DNA from: a virus
DNA: 64,000 nucleotides
Reading direction: 5' to 3' (one strand)
Virus record (IMG/VR): IMGVR_UViG_3300017987_000085
Span: 1-64,000 of that record
The number at the start of each line of letters is the position of its first letter. Positions within the stretch are counted from its first letter, which is position 1. The position numbers and the translations under genes were made by a program. The notes under the pieces were generated by a model, which was not told the DNA's origin, searched no databases, and saw only the letters and a program-made list of their open reading frames with translations. Shown one piece after another: positions 1-8,467 of this stretch.

Positions 1-34
1 ACACGCAGTAACGGGGCAATCGAGGCAGTGCATC

Positions 35-544
35 ATGGCGCGGAAATGCAGCGTGTGTCAACATCCCGAGGTAGACAAGATTAACCGGTGCATCGCTTCG
101 GGTGAATCACACCGAAGCATAGCGCGGCGGTTTGGGTTTTCGTCGTCAACAGTGGATCGACATGTAAATAACTGCCTCTCGAAACAGTTGCTCGCAGCCG
201 AAGAAGCCAAGGTGCAGGCGGGCGAAGCGACGCATGGAGAGCGCCTTCTTCAACGTGCGGAGGCCTACGAAGGAAAGGCATGGCACTTGATGAAGAAGGC
301 GGAGAAGGATGGTGACATCCGCGCGGCGATTGCGGCGCTTCGTGAGACACGGGAGTGCATGAAAACCTTGGCACAACTGCTCGGAGAGCTCAAGACGGGC
401 GATACGTACAACATCGTCCAGTCGCCGGTGTTTATCCAGATCAAGGTGATGATGATGCAGGAATTGGCGCCGTATCCAGAGGCGGCACGGGCACTACAGC
501 AGGGCTTGGAGAGGATCGCGAATGACGCAGGAGGCGCTGGCTGA
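35..544 (+). CDS. terminase small subunit-like DNA-binding protein
   Basis: This 169-residue protein starts with a Cys/His cluster (C5, C8, H10, C19) and then a helix-turn-helix-like stretch at about residues 25-45 (SIARRFGFSSSTVDRHV). The rest is helical and charged. It sits directly before the large terminase and overlaps it by 23 nt, the usual place for the small subunit that recognises packaging sites and recruits the motor. The role is inferred from the HTH and position; sequence alone does not identify a small-terminase family. The ATG at 35 is the first in the window, with little sequence upstream to test it. Confidence 0.7.
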   Translation: MARKCSVCQHPEVDKINRCIASGESHRSIARRFGFSSSTVDRHVNNCLSKQLLAAEEAKVQAGEATHGERLLQRAEAYEGKAWHLMKKAEKDGDIRAAIAALRETRECMKTLAQLLGELKTGDTYNIVQSPVFIQIKVMMMQELAPYPEAARALQQGLERIANDAGGAG

Positions 545-2264
545 GGCGGCACGCGAACTAGCCAAGGTGTCGGAGTTGATTGCGCATCCGGCACGTCATC
601 ACCTCGTCGATTACTGCGAATATGCCAATCCATCCTGGCAGCGAGCGCCGCACCTTGAGCTCCTCTGCTTGGCGCTCGAGGCGGTCGAGCGGTACATCCG
701 CGGCGAGGCCCCAGCGACAGATTTTCCTTCTGATGAACTGATCGACGCGTTGCGTGCGGGGGAGCCGCTCGGGATTGATCGATTGATGGTCTTGATGCCG
801 CCGCAGCATGGAAAAACGGAAGTGACTTCTCGACTCTTCCCCGGGTGGTTCGCAGGGCGCAATCCACAGCTCAAAACGCTTCTCACGGCGTATAACGCAA
901 CCTGGGCGCGCGAGATCTCGATCGACGCCCGCCGCTACTTTGAGTGGGCGGTGCCGCAGTTGTTCGGTGTGGACATTTCTCCCGAAACGGAGGCGGCGAA
1001 TAACTGGCACATCGGCCACGCAGGCACGGAGAAGTACCATGGTCGCTTTCACGCGACGGGATTCGGTGGTGATGTTACGGGACGCCCGGCGGATCTGTTC
1101 CTCATTGACGATCCGGAGAAGAATGCGGAGGAGGCAGAATCGCCGGCGTATCAGCGCAAGAAGATCAACTGGTTTCGCTCGGTCAGCAAGACGCGACTCT
1201 CCGAACACGGCGCCATCGTCATTTGCGTGACGTGGTGGGCGCAGCGCGACCTCGTGGGGCGTCTGCTCGAGGAGATGGCGCAAGGCGGCGAGCACTGGAC
1301 CGTTCTCCGCCTGCCGGCGATTGCGTGGGACCATGATCCGATCGAGGATCGTCTGCCAGACATCGCTCAGCACAAGGACCCCATTGGCCGCAGAACTGGC
1401 GAGGCTCTGTGGCCGACGATGAAGTCGCTCGAGTTCTTGCTTCGTCAGAAGCGCGACTTGCACCGTTATTGGGATGCGTTGTACCAGCAGTGCCCGACCG
1501 GTGCGCTCGAAGGAGCATTGTGGAATTTGGACACGATGATTGAGCCGTATCGTATTCATCCGAAGCGCGCACCGGAATTCGACCGCGCGGTGGTCGCTGT
1601 GGATCCTTCCGGTGGTGGAGAAGACGACGTTGGGATTGGTGTTGCGGGTCGAGCGTGGGTGTGGTCGGAGGAGGATCGCACGCAGTTGCGTCACGGGTAT
1701 CCGCTGGTTGACTTGTCGGGTCCGTACGGAGATGACCCTCTTCGCTGGGCGCGGATTGTGGTCGAAGCGTATTACGACTATGGCGCGGATTGCGTGATAG
1801 CGGAGCAGAACTTCGGCGGCGAGCTTGTGCGGTCGAACATCCACACGATTGATCCTGATGTGCCGGTAGTGATTGTGCATGCGTCTAAGGGCAAAGCACA
1901 AAGAGCGGCGCCGGTTGCCAACTTGTACCAGCAGGGTCGTGTACATCATGTCGGGCGATTGGCCGAACTCGAAGAGGAGTTGACCACGTGGGTTGCTGGT
2001 CCAGATGGATCGGGTTGGTCGCCGAACCGCCTCGATTGGGTCGTGTGGGCGTTGACGGATCTACTGCTCGAGAAACATTCTGGCGGCTTCGCGGCTCGGT
2101 ACGGCTTCGGTCCGAAGGGTCCGCGTCGACGTGAAGGCGGTGTCCGGCATCCGTTGTCGCCAACGCAAGCAGCCCGGATTGTGGCGGCGGTGTGCTACGT
2201 AGCCGCGATGACCGCGCGCCGACGCCGGGGGATCTGGAGGTATCGACACCGGTTGAGTAGATAG
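522..2264 (+). CDS. terL: terminase large subunit (packaging ATPase/nuclease)
   Basis: The protein has 580 residues, normal for a TerL. An N-terminal ATPase carries a Walker A-like PPQHGKTE at residues 93-100 and a Walker B-like LFLIDDPEKN near 192-201. A C-terminal RNase H-fold nuclease begins near residue 350 with AVVAVDPSGGGEDD, whose first Asp is expected to bind metal. The enzyme pumps DNA into proheads at the portal and cuts concatemers. The last roughly 50 residues are very basic (TARRRRGIWRYRHRL). It overlaps the small subunit and is followed at 357 nt by the portal, a standard packaging module. Confidence 0.95.
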   Translation: MTQEALAEAARELAKVSELIAHPARHHLVDYCEYANPSWQRAPHLELLCLALEAVERYIRGEAPATDFPSDELIDALRAGEPLGIDRLMVLMPPQHGKTEVTSRLFPGWFAGRNPQLKTLLTAYNATWAREISIDARRYFEWAVPQLFGVDISPETEAANNWHIGHAGTEKYHGRFHATGFGGDVTGRPADLFLIDDPEKNAEEAESPAYQRKKINWFRSVSKTRLSEHGAIVICVTWWAQRDLVGRLLEEMAQGGEHWTVLRLPAIAWDHDPIEDRLPDIAQHKDPIGRRTGEALWPTMKSLEFLLRQKRDLHRYWDALYQQCPTGALEGALWNLDTMIEPYRIHPKRAPEFDRAVVAVDPSGGGEDDVGIGVAGRAWVWSEEDRTQLRHGYPLVDLSGPYGDDPLRWARIVVEAYYDYGADCVIAEQNFGGELVRSNIHTIDPDVPVVIVHASKGKAQRAAPVANLYQQGRVHHVGRLAELEEELTTWVAGPDGSGWSPNRLDWVVWALTDLLLEKHSGGFAARYGFGPKGPRRREGGVRHPLSPTQAARIVAAVCYVAAMTARRRRGIWRYRHRLSR

Positions 2265-2303
2265 CAGGGGAGAAAGAGCAGAAGTCTGGAATGGGAGGCC
2301 GAA

Positions 2304-2531
2304 ATGAAGCGCTGTTCGATCTGTGGGGCTTGCATGCCACGAGGTGCCGTGCGGAAGGGATGGCGAATCGTTCGTTTGTTCCAGCCGAAACTGGGTACTC
2401 GCTGGTATCGCCATTGTGGGTACTGCTGTTCCGCGAATGTGTTTTACGACGTGATCGACGAATTGCATGACCGTGGTCGTGATCACTCTTGGCAGTCGTT
2501 ACGCATTGAGCGGATGCTGCTGTTTCGCTAG
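2304..2531 (+). CDS. small Cys-rich, probably zinc-binding protein
   Basis: The product has 75 residues with two CxxC-type pairs (CSIC near the N-terminus, CGYC near residue 38) plus an extra Cys on each side, typical of a zinc ribbon. A GGAGG Shine-Dalgarno lies 5 nt before the ATG. It lies between terminase and portal on the same strand. No family is recognised; a packaging-accessory or DNA-binding role is only a guess. Confidence 0.65.
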   Translation: MKRCSICGACMPRGAVRKGWRIVRLFQPKLGTRWYRHCGYCCSANVFYDVIDELHDRGRDHSWQSLRIERMLLFR

Positions 2532-2620
2532 ACACGCGCAGCAAGCCGCTGTTGTTAGATACATCGCACCAATGCTATCCGCGTAACGCCTGACAGCCGG
2601 GGAAAAGGGGACAGGAACAC

Positions 2621-4015
2621 GTGAGCAGAAAATCACTACTCGCACAGGTTGCAAGCCGCACCGATGCCGGCATTCACGTGCCGGATGGAAGCCAAGGGAG
2701 CTCTAATACAGATCCTTTGGCGAAGCAGCGACCCATGGCGCCGCCGGCGTGGTTGTTCGATCCGATTCGTTTGACGGATCTCGATGAATCGAGCTGGTTG
2801 TACCACCTGATCAACGACGTGATGAGCGAGGATCCGTGCCGCAATTGGTTTCACGTGGAATTCCTCGACGCTGCCGGCAAGCCGATTGTGGACGACAAGC
2901 GTTCTCGTGATGTGCAGGATTACCTTGAAGAGATCGATGCGCAGGCGATCATCCAAACGGGGCTCCGCCATGAATCGGCGTACGGCGACGGCCTTGTTGC
3001 GGTAGGGTTGAGGGGAAACACGTCCTACAGCAAACCGATCAAGGATCCTGCGAAGCAGATTCAGGAGATTCAGTACCTCGACCCGAAGGTACGCGATGGC
3101 GAATTCTCCGAGATCGTGACTGATACGGATCCGAACAGCGAGACGTATGGTTTGCCACGTGCATTCAAGGTGAAGCTCGGTGACAAGTCCCAACATCAAC
3201 CACTCGATGCGACGCGTGCGATTCACTTCCAGACACGGCCGCGAGCTCGAGACACCATGGGTCTGCCAATGGCGGTGCTGCAGTGGTCGACGCTCCAGCT
3301 TGAGCAGAATGTGGAATGGTCGGTTGGTCAGATTGCCTACCGCATGGCCACGACGGTGATCCAGTCCGCAGAGCTCGCCAAAGACATGGAACAGCGGATT
3401 GCTTTCTGGCGTGAGATGGAAAACACGCTCAACACACTTTCGGTTCTCGTGCTTGACAAGGACGAAGAACTCAAGATGGCTTCGAACAACCCAGGCAATC
3501 TCAAGTGGTTGATCGACTACATGTGGGATCTGATCGCTGCTGCGACGCGGATCAACCGTTCACGCTTGCTCGGCGCCCAGTCTGGCCGGCTGGCTTCGGC
3601 TGAATCGGATGACAAGCGGTATTGGGAGTGGATCCGTTCACGACAGGAAACTCAGCTCCGCAAGCCGCTCCGGCAGCTGGTGACGCTGTGTTTGGCAACG
3701 GATTCACTCGGCACGCAAGCTGGCGGACAGAAGTTACAGTTGTCGCTACGACGTCGACGGAAGAAGCGGCGCGTGGTCTCCGATATGCGTTTCCGTTTGG
3801 TGTTCAATGCGCCAGAGTCTCAGACCGAGCGCGAGCGAACCGAAGCGGAGGACAAGGTTGCACAAACGCGGCTTGCCAAGGCACAGACGATTCAGGCGTT
3901 CGCCTCAGGGTTGCAGACACTCTACGACATCGGTTTGGCCGATCAGTTGCTATCCCTTGGTTCCGAAGGGGACGGCATCAACCTGATGGCGGAGCTGTTC
4001 GAAGGGGATGCATGA
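2621..4015 (+). CDS. portal protein (DUF1073/Acb1-N-like)
   Basis: This 464-residue protein has the pattern of the DUF1073-type portals: an early domain with LYHLINDVMSEDPCRN, then the AQAIIQTGLRHESAYGDGLV segment, and a core with INRSRLLGAQSGRLASAESD at about residues 305-330. Portals form the dodecameric DNA gate at one capsid vertex. The start is GTG, chosen for the upstream leader GGGGACAGGAACAC, which recurs before many genes here. It overlaps the next small gene by 4 nt (ATGA). Confidence 0.85.
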   Translation: MSRKSLLAQVASRTDAGIHVPDGSQGSSNTDPLAKQRPMAPPAWLFDPIRLTDLDESSWLYHLINDVMSEDPCRNWFHVEFLDAAGKPIVDDKRSRDVQDYLEEIDAQAIIQTGLRHESAYGDGLVAVGLRGNTSYSKPIKDPAKQIQEIQYLDPKVRDGEFSEIVTDTDPNSETYGLPRAFKVKLGDKSQHQPLDATRAIHFQTRPRARDTMGLPMAVLQWSTLQLEQNVEWSVGQIAYRMATTVIQSAELAKDMEQRIAFWREMENTLNTLSVLVLDKDEELKMASNNPGNLKWLIDYMWDLIAAATRINRSRLLGAQSGRLASAESDDKRYWEWIRSRQETQLRKPLRQLVTLCLATDSLGTQAGGQKLQLSLRRRRKKRRVVSDMRFRLVFNAPESQTERERTEAEDKVAQTRLAKAQTIQAFASGLQTLYDIGLADQLLSLGSEGDGINLMAELFEGDA

Positions 4016-4116
4016 CGCTCCGGCAAATTGGCGCAATTGCCGTGTATATCCTTGTGGTCTTCTTCATCGGGGTGGCAATGGCTCTAATGGAGAATCGAAA
4101 CCGAGGTCGAAAGTGA
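4012..4116 (+). CDS. 34-residue single-span membrane protein
   Basis: The start overlaps the portal stop as ATGA and the stop overlaps the next start as GTGA, so translational coupling on both sides supports it. The peptide has one strong hydrophobic helix (IGAIAVYILVVFFIGVAMAL) and then a basic tail, NRNRGRK. The topology is probably N-out/C-in. Such mini-proteins in phages can be spanins, holin partners or exclusion proteins, but nothing here decides between them. Confidence 0.6.
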   Translation: MTLRQIGAIAVYILVVFFIGVAMALMENRNRGRK

Positions 4117-4346
4117 GCCTCCGGCCGGCGCTTGGTCAGGTCATTCGTGAGGAGAGGCTACGCCAAGGCCTCACCCACGAAGCGTTGGGAGACAGCGGGG
4201 GCTTGGCTCGTGAGACTGTGCTCCGGACCGAAACAGGCACAGAAGGGTTGAGGCTCGACACAGTGGAGAGCCTCGCAAGCGGTCTTGGTTTGCCGGTGTC
4301 GTTTCTGATTGCCAGAGCGGAAGCAAAAAGGGGTAGCCATGGATAG
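4113..4346 (+). CDS. XRE-family helix-turn-helix regulator
   Basis: From the GTG at 4113 the protein has 77 residues. It shows the compact lambda-Cro/XRE plan: IREERLRQGLTHEALGDSGG, an ETVLRTETG turn and LRLDTVESLASGLGLPVSFL. The GTG overlaps the previous stop by 4 nt. It opens the accessory island after the portal, so it may control that island (inference). A second XRE-like gene lies at 14.25 kb and a decayed copy near 13.2 kb. Confidence 0.75.
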   Translation: MSLRPALGQVIREERLRQGLTHEALGDSGGLARETVLRTETGTEGLRLDTVESLASGLGLPVSFLIARAEAKRGSHG

Positions 4347-4509
4347 AAGCGCCGAAGTATCAGTTCCGCGGCTCATGAAGGAGATGTCGATCCAGGTGAC
4401 AGTGAAGGGGCGACGAAGGGCTTTGTTGAGATTGCGGATTGCGCGACCGGTCTTCTGCTTGGCAGCGCATCTCGCCGGCTTGGCGCATGCTGAGTTGGTG
4501 AAGGAATGA
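4339..4509 (+). CDS. 56-residue hypothetical basic protein
   Basis: It starts at the ATG at 4339 after GGGGTAG, overlapping the end of the XRE gene by 8 nt, and its stop overlaps the glycosyltransferase start (4506). The N-terminal half is polar; the C-terminal half has a basic/hydrophobic segment RRRALLRLRIARPVFCLAAH that could be amphipathic and membrane-associating. No family is recognised. Confidence 0.55.
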   Translation: MDRSAEVSVPRLMKEMSIQVTVKGRRRALLRLRIARPVFCLAAHLAGLAHAELVKE

Positions 4510-5522
4510 AGGTAGCAATTATCGCCGACGTCCGGGGTTGGGCGTTGGACCACATCGCCCAGGGTATCCAAAAGCACAATCCAGACCCAGGCTTGACGAT
4601 TGATATCTTCTATGAGCGTGAGCTTCGGGCTCGGCGTTCAGAGATTGAGATGGTTGCCACGTACGATGTGCTCTATCCCTTCAGCCTCTTCCAGGCAAAT
4701 TTTCTTCGTCGACAGCTGCCAGAGATCGATGGGCAGTACATCACGACGGTGCATATGGGGCCGCTGGGGGGCAATGGCCGACCGGGTACGACGCCACCGG
4801 TAGATTGCTATGATCGCATCCTTTACGACGCTGTCAAAGCAGCCAAACGATTGTCGACCGTTTCGCCACAGTTGCAGACCATCTGGCAGGCAGCCCGGCC
4901 GGAGACGGCATATCTCTGTGTTGGCGTTGAAGCATCAATCTTCTATCCAGTAGCGCGCAAGCCACAACACCGCGGAGCCCGGCCGCTGCGTATCGGTTGG
5001 GTTGGCAATCCTGGCAAGCCATACAAGCGCTTCGAGCTGGTAGAAGCCGCATCCGATCTGCCTGGCGTGGAGCTATGTCTCGCGGCATGGAGCAGCGGCT
5101 GGGGCAAACCACAGACGGCGGTGCCGCGCACCCTCGAGCAAATGGGGGATTTCTACCGGGGAATCGATGTGCTGTTGTGCATGAGTGACCACGAAGGGCT
5201 TCCGACACCAGCGGTCGAAGCAACAGCATGCGCAGTACCGATTGTGTCAGTTGACGTTGGGATCATCCGAGATCTTGTCGATGACAGTGTGACGGGCTTT
5301 GTCGTTGAGCAAGACGCTGAGGTGGCGCGCGATCGTTTGGCTTGGCTGCGCGATCACGAAGCCGAGCGTTGTGCAATGGGGCAACGCATCTACGAACGCG
5401 GCAAGGCTCGCTATTGGCCAAACGTTGTGAGCGATTGGATTGAGTTCATCAAAGGGGGGGAGGTGCAACATGCTCGGTGTCCTATGTCAAGCGTGGCCGC
5501 CACCGACGTGGCAAGGGGCTAA
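4506..5522 (+). CDS. GT4-like (GT-B fold) glycosyltransferase
   Basis: This 338-residue protein has GT-B features: an N-terminal Rossmann start (MKVAIIADVRGWALDHIAQG), a second Rossmann entry near residue 165 (LRIGWVGNPGKPYKRFEL), and the GT4 donor-site signature EGLPTPAVEATACAVPIVS near 235 with its conserved Glu residues. It should move a sugar from a nucleotide donor to a glycan or other acceptor in the cytoplasm. The acceptor cannot be told. It overlaps the next gene by 53 nt and leads a run of sugar genes that suggests modification of a host surface polymer. Confidence 0.85.
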   Translation: MKVAIIADVRGWALDHIAQGIQKHNPDPGLTIDIFYERELRARRSEIEMVATYDVLYPFSLFQANFLRRQLPEIDGQYITTVHMGPLGGNGRPGTTPPVDCYDRILYDAVKAAKRLSTVSPQLQTIWQAARPETAYLCVGVEASIFYPVARKPQHRGARPLRIGWVGNPGKPYKRFELVEAASDLPGVELCLAAWSSGWGKPQTAVPRTLEQMGDFYRGIDVLLCMSDHEGLPTPAVEATACAVPIVSVDVGIIRDLVDDSVTGFVVEQDAEVARDRLAWLRDHEAERCAMGQRIYERGKARYWPNVVSDWIEFIKGGEVQHARCPMSSVAATDVARG

Positions 5523-6486
5523 GGGTTGGCAGGCGGTTGTCACATACGAGCTCGTCAAAGCATTCTGTGATCTGGGGGTCGATGCGCAGCCGGTAGTCTG
5601 GGATGCAACATTGCCTGGGCGGCGGTATGCGTTGCCGGTGATGGACCATGCGATCGTCGTCACGGAACTGGCGCGAAAGGCTATTCAGGCCGATGGCGAG
5701 TATCGAGACGCTCTCCGGGCGAATGTTGACGGGAAGCTCTGCCTGTACATCGATGCACCGTTTGGCAAGTGGGATGGGTTCGATCTTGCCTTCACCGGCG
5801 AGAATTGGGGGCGGAATGAAGACGAGGGCTATCGTCGAGCACATTCCGAATTCGTGTGGGCTGGTTTTGGCTCGGACGAAGTGTTCCACCCAGCAAGACA
5901 CCATGACGGTATTCGCCGGATCATCTCGCAGTACCCAGACATCACATTGCTTGGTCATTTCGAGAAAGAGTGGGAGATGGCTCAGCGGGTGATGATGCGT
6001 GTAGCCGAGGAAGACTGGGAGCATATTACGCTGTCGTATGTGGCGCCGTGGTCGGCAGGGGGATGGGTTGTTGCGCGTAAGACTGAAGATGCGCGTTCCG
6101 GCCAAGAGGGCGATCTGTGGACGCCAGTTGTCGGAGAGGGATGTACCAAGGAAATCTGGCGCAAGTGGGAGGGCGTTGGCCGCTATGAGCCGTACGGGGT
6201 GCTCCCGGAGATCTTTGCACAGGCCGATGTCTACCTTGACCTCCGTGGTGGCGCGCTGGATTTAACACGAATCGATGCAGCCTATGCTGGTCTGTCGGTT
6301 GTGGCCCATGCCAAGAACTGGCGAGATAGCATGCATGGGCAGATTCCCGCGGTGGAGTGGAAGACGGAAGATGACCTGTACGACGTGCTGCAGGGACCGT
6401 TTGACCGCTGGCAGATTGCCACCGATGCCCGCGAGCACACGTGGACGAAGGTAGCTCTGCGAATGATCGAGGCGCTGGAGGAGTAG
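5470..6486 (+). CDS. probable GT-B glycosyltransferase
   Basis: The start ATG at 5470 follows GGGGGGGAGGTG; an earlier in-frame ATG at 5440 lacks such a site. The 338 residues look like a divergent GT-B enzyme: N-terminal WQGAKGWQAVVTYELVKAF, a middle LYIDAPFGKWDGFDLAFTGENWG, and a late YEPYGVLPEIFAQADVYLDLRGG that resembles the donor-binding end of such enzymes. The match is weaker than for the upstream gene. It is one nucleotide out of phase with the acyltransferase gene that follows (TAGTG overlap). Confidence 0.65.
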   Translation: MLGVLCQAWPPPTWQGAKGWQAVVTYELVKAFCDLGVDAQPVVWDATLPGRRYALPVMDHAIVVTELARKAIQADGEYRDALRANVDGKLCLYIDAPFGKWDGFDLAFTGENWGRNEDEGYRRAHSEFVWAGFGSDEVFHPARHHDGIRRIISQYPDITLLGHFEKEWEMAQRVMMRVAEEDWEHITLSYVAPWSAGGWVVARKTEDARSGQEGDLWTPVVGEGCTKEIWRKWEGVGRYEPYGVLPEIFAQADVYLDLRGGALDLTRIDAAYAGLSVVAHAKNWRDSMHGQIPAVEWKTEDDLYDVLQGPFDRWQIATDAREHTWTKVALRMIEALEE

Positions 6487-6911
6487 TGGGTGCATTCGCG
6501 GCGGCGGAGAAAGCACGCACGAAAGGCGTGAGCATTGGCGCGGGAACGTTGCTGTTCGGCACACTTGACAGCAACGTGCATCCCGAACTGATCACCATTG
6601 GCAAGGGCACGCTGATTGCCTCCAACGCTAATGTGCTTTGCCACGGCAGTGTCGAAGGATGGTTGCCTGTTACGGTCGGCGACTACTGTCACATTGGATG
6701 GGGAGCTCTGATCCTGCCAGGCGCTGTGATCGGCAACAACTGTGTTATTGGTGCGCGCGCCGTGGTACCCAGAGCTCGGCCGATACCCGACAACTCTGTT
6801 GCAGTAGGGAATCCAGCGACGGTAGTCAAACAACGGGACCCTGAGGAGCTGGCGCGATTCAAGCGCAGGATGGAACAGCGGATCAAAGACGACGGAACCG
6901 GCGATGGATAG
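6486..6911 (+). CDS. hexapeptide-repeat (left-handed beta-helix) acyltransferase
   Basis: From the GTG at 6486, which overlaps the previous stop and has GGAGGAG upstream, the protein has 141 residues. It contains the isoleucine-patch hexapeptides of acetyltransferase trimers: VTVGDYCHIGWGALILPGAV, then IGNNCVIGARAVV, closing with NSVAVGNPATVV. The family transfers acetyl or acyl groups from CoA to sugars. A candidate catalytic His lies in ANVLCHGSVEG. It is a tandem paralogue of the next gene. Confidence 0.85.
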   Translation: MGAFAAAEKARTKGVSIGAGTLLFGTLDSNVHPELITIGKGTLIASNANVLCHGSVEGWLPVTVGDYCHIGWGALILPGAVIGNNCVIGARAVVPRARPIPDNSVAVGNPATVVKQRDPEELARFKRRMEQRIKDDGTGDG

Positions 6912-7374
6912 ACCATGGCTGGACGGTTGCCATGACGGGCGGATGATCACGATGAAACAGGAGAAGCTGCGGGAAGCGGTTCGCGCCGAAGCGGAGAAAC
7001 GTCGCCGGCGCGGTTCGCATATTGGCGAGAACACTCGATGCTGGGGCTACACCGACATTGTGTTCCCCGGCAAGGTGACGATCGGGCGGAACTGTGTCCT
7101 TGCCACGCGCTCGGCGGTGCTGACTCATGGCGTATTCGCCACGCTCGAGCGGGGTAAGCCGGTAATGATTGGCGACAACTGTTATCTCGGCTATGGTGCG
7201 ATCGTCGTACCCGGGGTCATCATCGGTGACAACTGCGTCATCGGTGCTGGGGCGGTTGTGACGTCGGACATTCCATCGAACTCGATTGCTGTAGGGAATC
7301 CGGCACGGGTGATTGGCCAGCGGGATCCGGAGGAGCTCGCACTGTACATCGAAACCCGAGAAAGAGGAGACTGA
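6904..7374 (+). CDS. hexapeptide-repeat acyltransferase, tandem paralogue
   Basis: This 156-residue product overlaps the previous gene by 8 nt and shares its plan: a basic helical N-terminus (EAEKRRRRGSHIGENTRCWG), hexapeptides VMIGDNCYLGYGAIVVPGVI and IGDNCVIGAGAVV, and the same ending NSIAVGNPARVIGQRDPEELA. A likely catalytic His sits in AVLTHGVFAT. The matching C-terminal QRDPEELA in both proteins points to gene duplication. It probably O-acetylates a sugar made or attached by neighbours. Confidence 0.85.
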   Translation: MDRPWLDGCHDGRMITMKQEKLREAVRAEAEKRRRRGSHIGENTRCWGYTDIVFPGKVTIGRNCVLATRSAVLTHGVFATLERGKPVMIGDNCYLGYGAIVVPGVIIGDNCVIGAGAVVTSDIPSNSIAVGNPARVIGQRDPEELALYIETRERGD

Positions 7375-8036
7375 TGGTTACCAATGCAGATTGCAGAGAA
7401 CGGATGAAGGATGTTGAGGCTGTCCGAGCAATAGCGGAGAAGCTGGTCGTGACGTTCGCCGGGCGACTGCCGGTAGCTGGTTGGTGTATGCATGGTGGCA
7501 CAGCGCTCTCGGCTTATCTCGGCCGAGATAAGCCGGAAGGCGGCGTGGTGTTGCCCGGAGACAACGATATTGACGTCGGAATCCTCGCTGAGACGGTCTC
7601 TCCGGCGGCGCTGGTCGAGGCATTCGACGCAGCGGGATTCAGGCACGGCTACTTCTTTCACGACAAGCTATTCCCGCAGGTTGGTGTGGTCCTTCGCTTC
7701 TTCTTCGACGGTGTTCCGGTCGATTGCTACTGGTTGTACAAGCGCGGACGGAAGCGCTGGTGGGTCACGGCGCCACGGGTGGCGCACGTACTTCCGGCGT
7801 ATCTGTTTGAGCGGCTCGGGACGGCGACGTTCCTCGGCGTCGAGATGTCGGCGCCGGATCCGCTTGAGGCGTACGTCCACAACAAGTGGAAGCGCGTCGG
7901 CAATCGCTTCCCCGGTAAGAGCCAGGGTGGTGAATGCCTCGACTTTGATTGGGAGTGGCCGATCTACGATGACCAGGCAGCATTTCGTGAGGCGTACGAG
8001 CAACGAACAGGAGAGCCGTATCTGAGGAAGTTTTGA
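7374..8036 (+). CDS. LicD-like nucleotidyltransferase-fold protein
   Basis: The protein has 220 residues and carries the LicD/fukutin type signature: a GWCMHGGTALSAYL segment at about residue 40 and then DNDIDVGI at about residues 63-70, where the acidic residues should bind metal. Family members attach phosphocholine or similar groups to teichoic acids or lipopolysaccharide. The remainder (VDCYWLYKRGRKRWWV, a Trp-rich basic patch) is typical in style. Its start overlaps the acyltransferase stop by one nucleotide. The substrate is unknown. Confidence 0.75.
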   Translation: MVTNADCRERMKDVEAVRAIAEKLVVTFAGRLPVAGWCMHGGTALSAYLGRDKPEGGVVLPGDNDIDVGILAETVSPAALVEAFDAAGFRHGYFFHDKLFPQVGVVLRFFFDGVPVDCYWLYKRGRKRWWVTAPRVAHVLPAYLFERLGTATFLGVEMSAPDPLEAYVHNKWKRVGNRFPGKSQGGECLDFDWEWPIYDDQAAFREAYEQRTGEPYLRKF

Positions 8037-8048
8037 TAGGGGGTAGAG

Positions 8049-8387
8049 ATGGCAAGGTACTGGGCAGACGTGAAACAGCCGGCGAGTGGGATTCTGGGTA
8101 GCGCATCGGTCTGCGGGCCAGGTGAGGTAGATGAAAGTTCCGAAAGACATGTGTTCAAGACCTTTGTGGAGGCTCGTGGCGAGGACCATAATCTCGACCC
8201 GACTGCTGCAATGAGAAGAGCTTTGGCCGATGCGCAGGAACTCGCTGCGCAGATGAACGTTGCATTCTGCCGTGGATTGAACGGTGAGGGTGAGCCGGAG
8301 GAGTTGCCCCTCTTCGAACAGAATGCCTTTCAGGACGGGAAGCTGGCCCGAGAACAGGGGGTGATGAACAGAGCCCAGACGAACTGA
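8049..8387 (+). CDS. 112-residue hypothetical protein
   Basis: A GGGGGTAGAG sequence precedes the ATG. The protein is polar and probably helical in its middle (AAMRRALADAQELAAQMNVAF), without Cys motif, signal peptide or membrane segment. It lies between the LicD-like gene and the transporter genes. No family is recognised. Confidence 0.55.
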   Translation: MARYWADVKQPASGILGSASVCGPGEVDESSERHVFKTFVEARGEDHNLDPTAAMRRALADAQELAAQMNVAFCRGLNGEGEPEELPLFEQNAFQDGKLAREQGVMNRAQTN

Positions 8388-8467
8388 CGCACATGGCGGC
8401 TTGCTCGCGATGCCAACGATAGACCAAGACGCTGAAACCTAGACACACACTGTATGGGGAGGAACGA

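Noticed and set aside
558-1949. 463-codon open frame on the minus strand opposite the terminase
   Set aside because: It is exactly antisense to a strongly supported TerL gene, has no ribosome site and no protein motif.
3622-4116. 164-codon + frame within the portal end
   Set aside because: Most of it overlaps the portal in another frame; only its last 34 codons form a coupled membrane peptide, which is listed.
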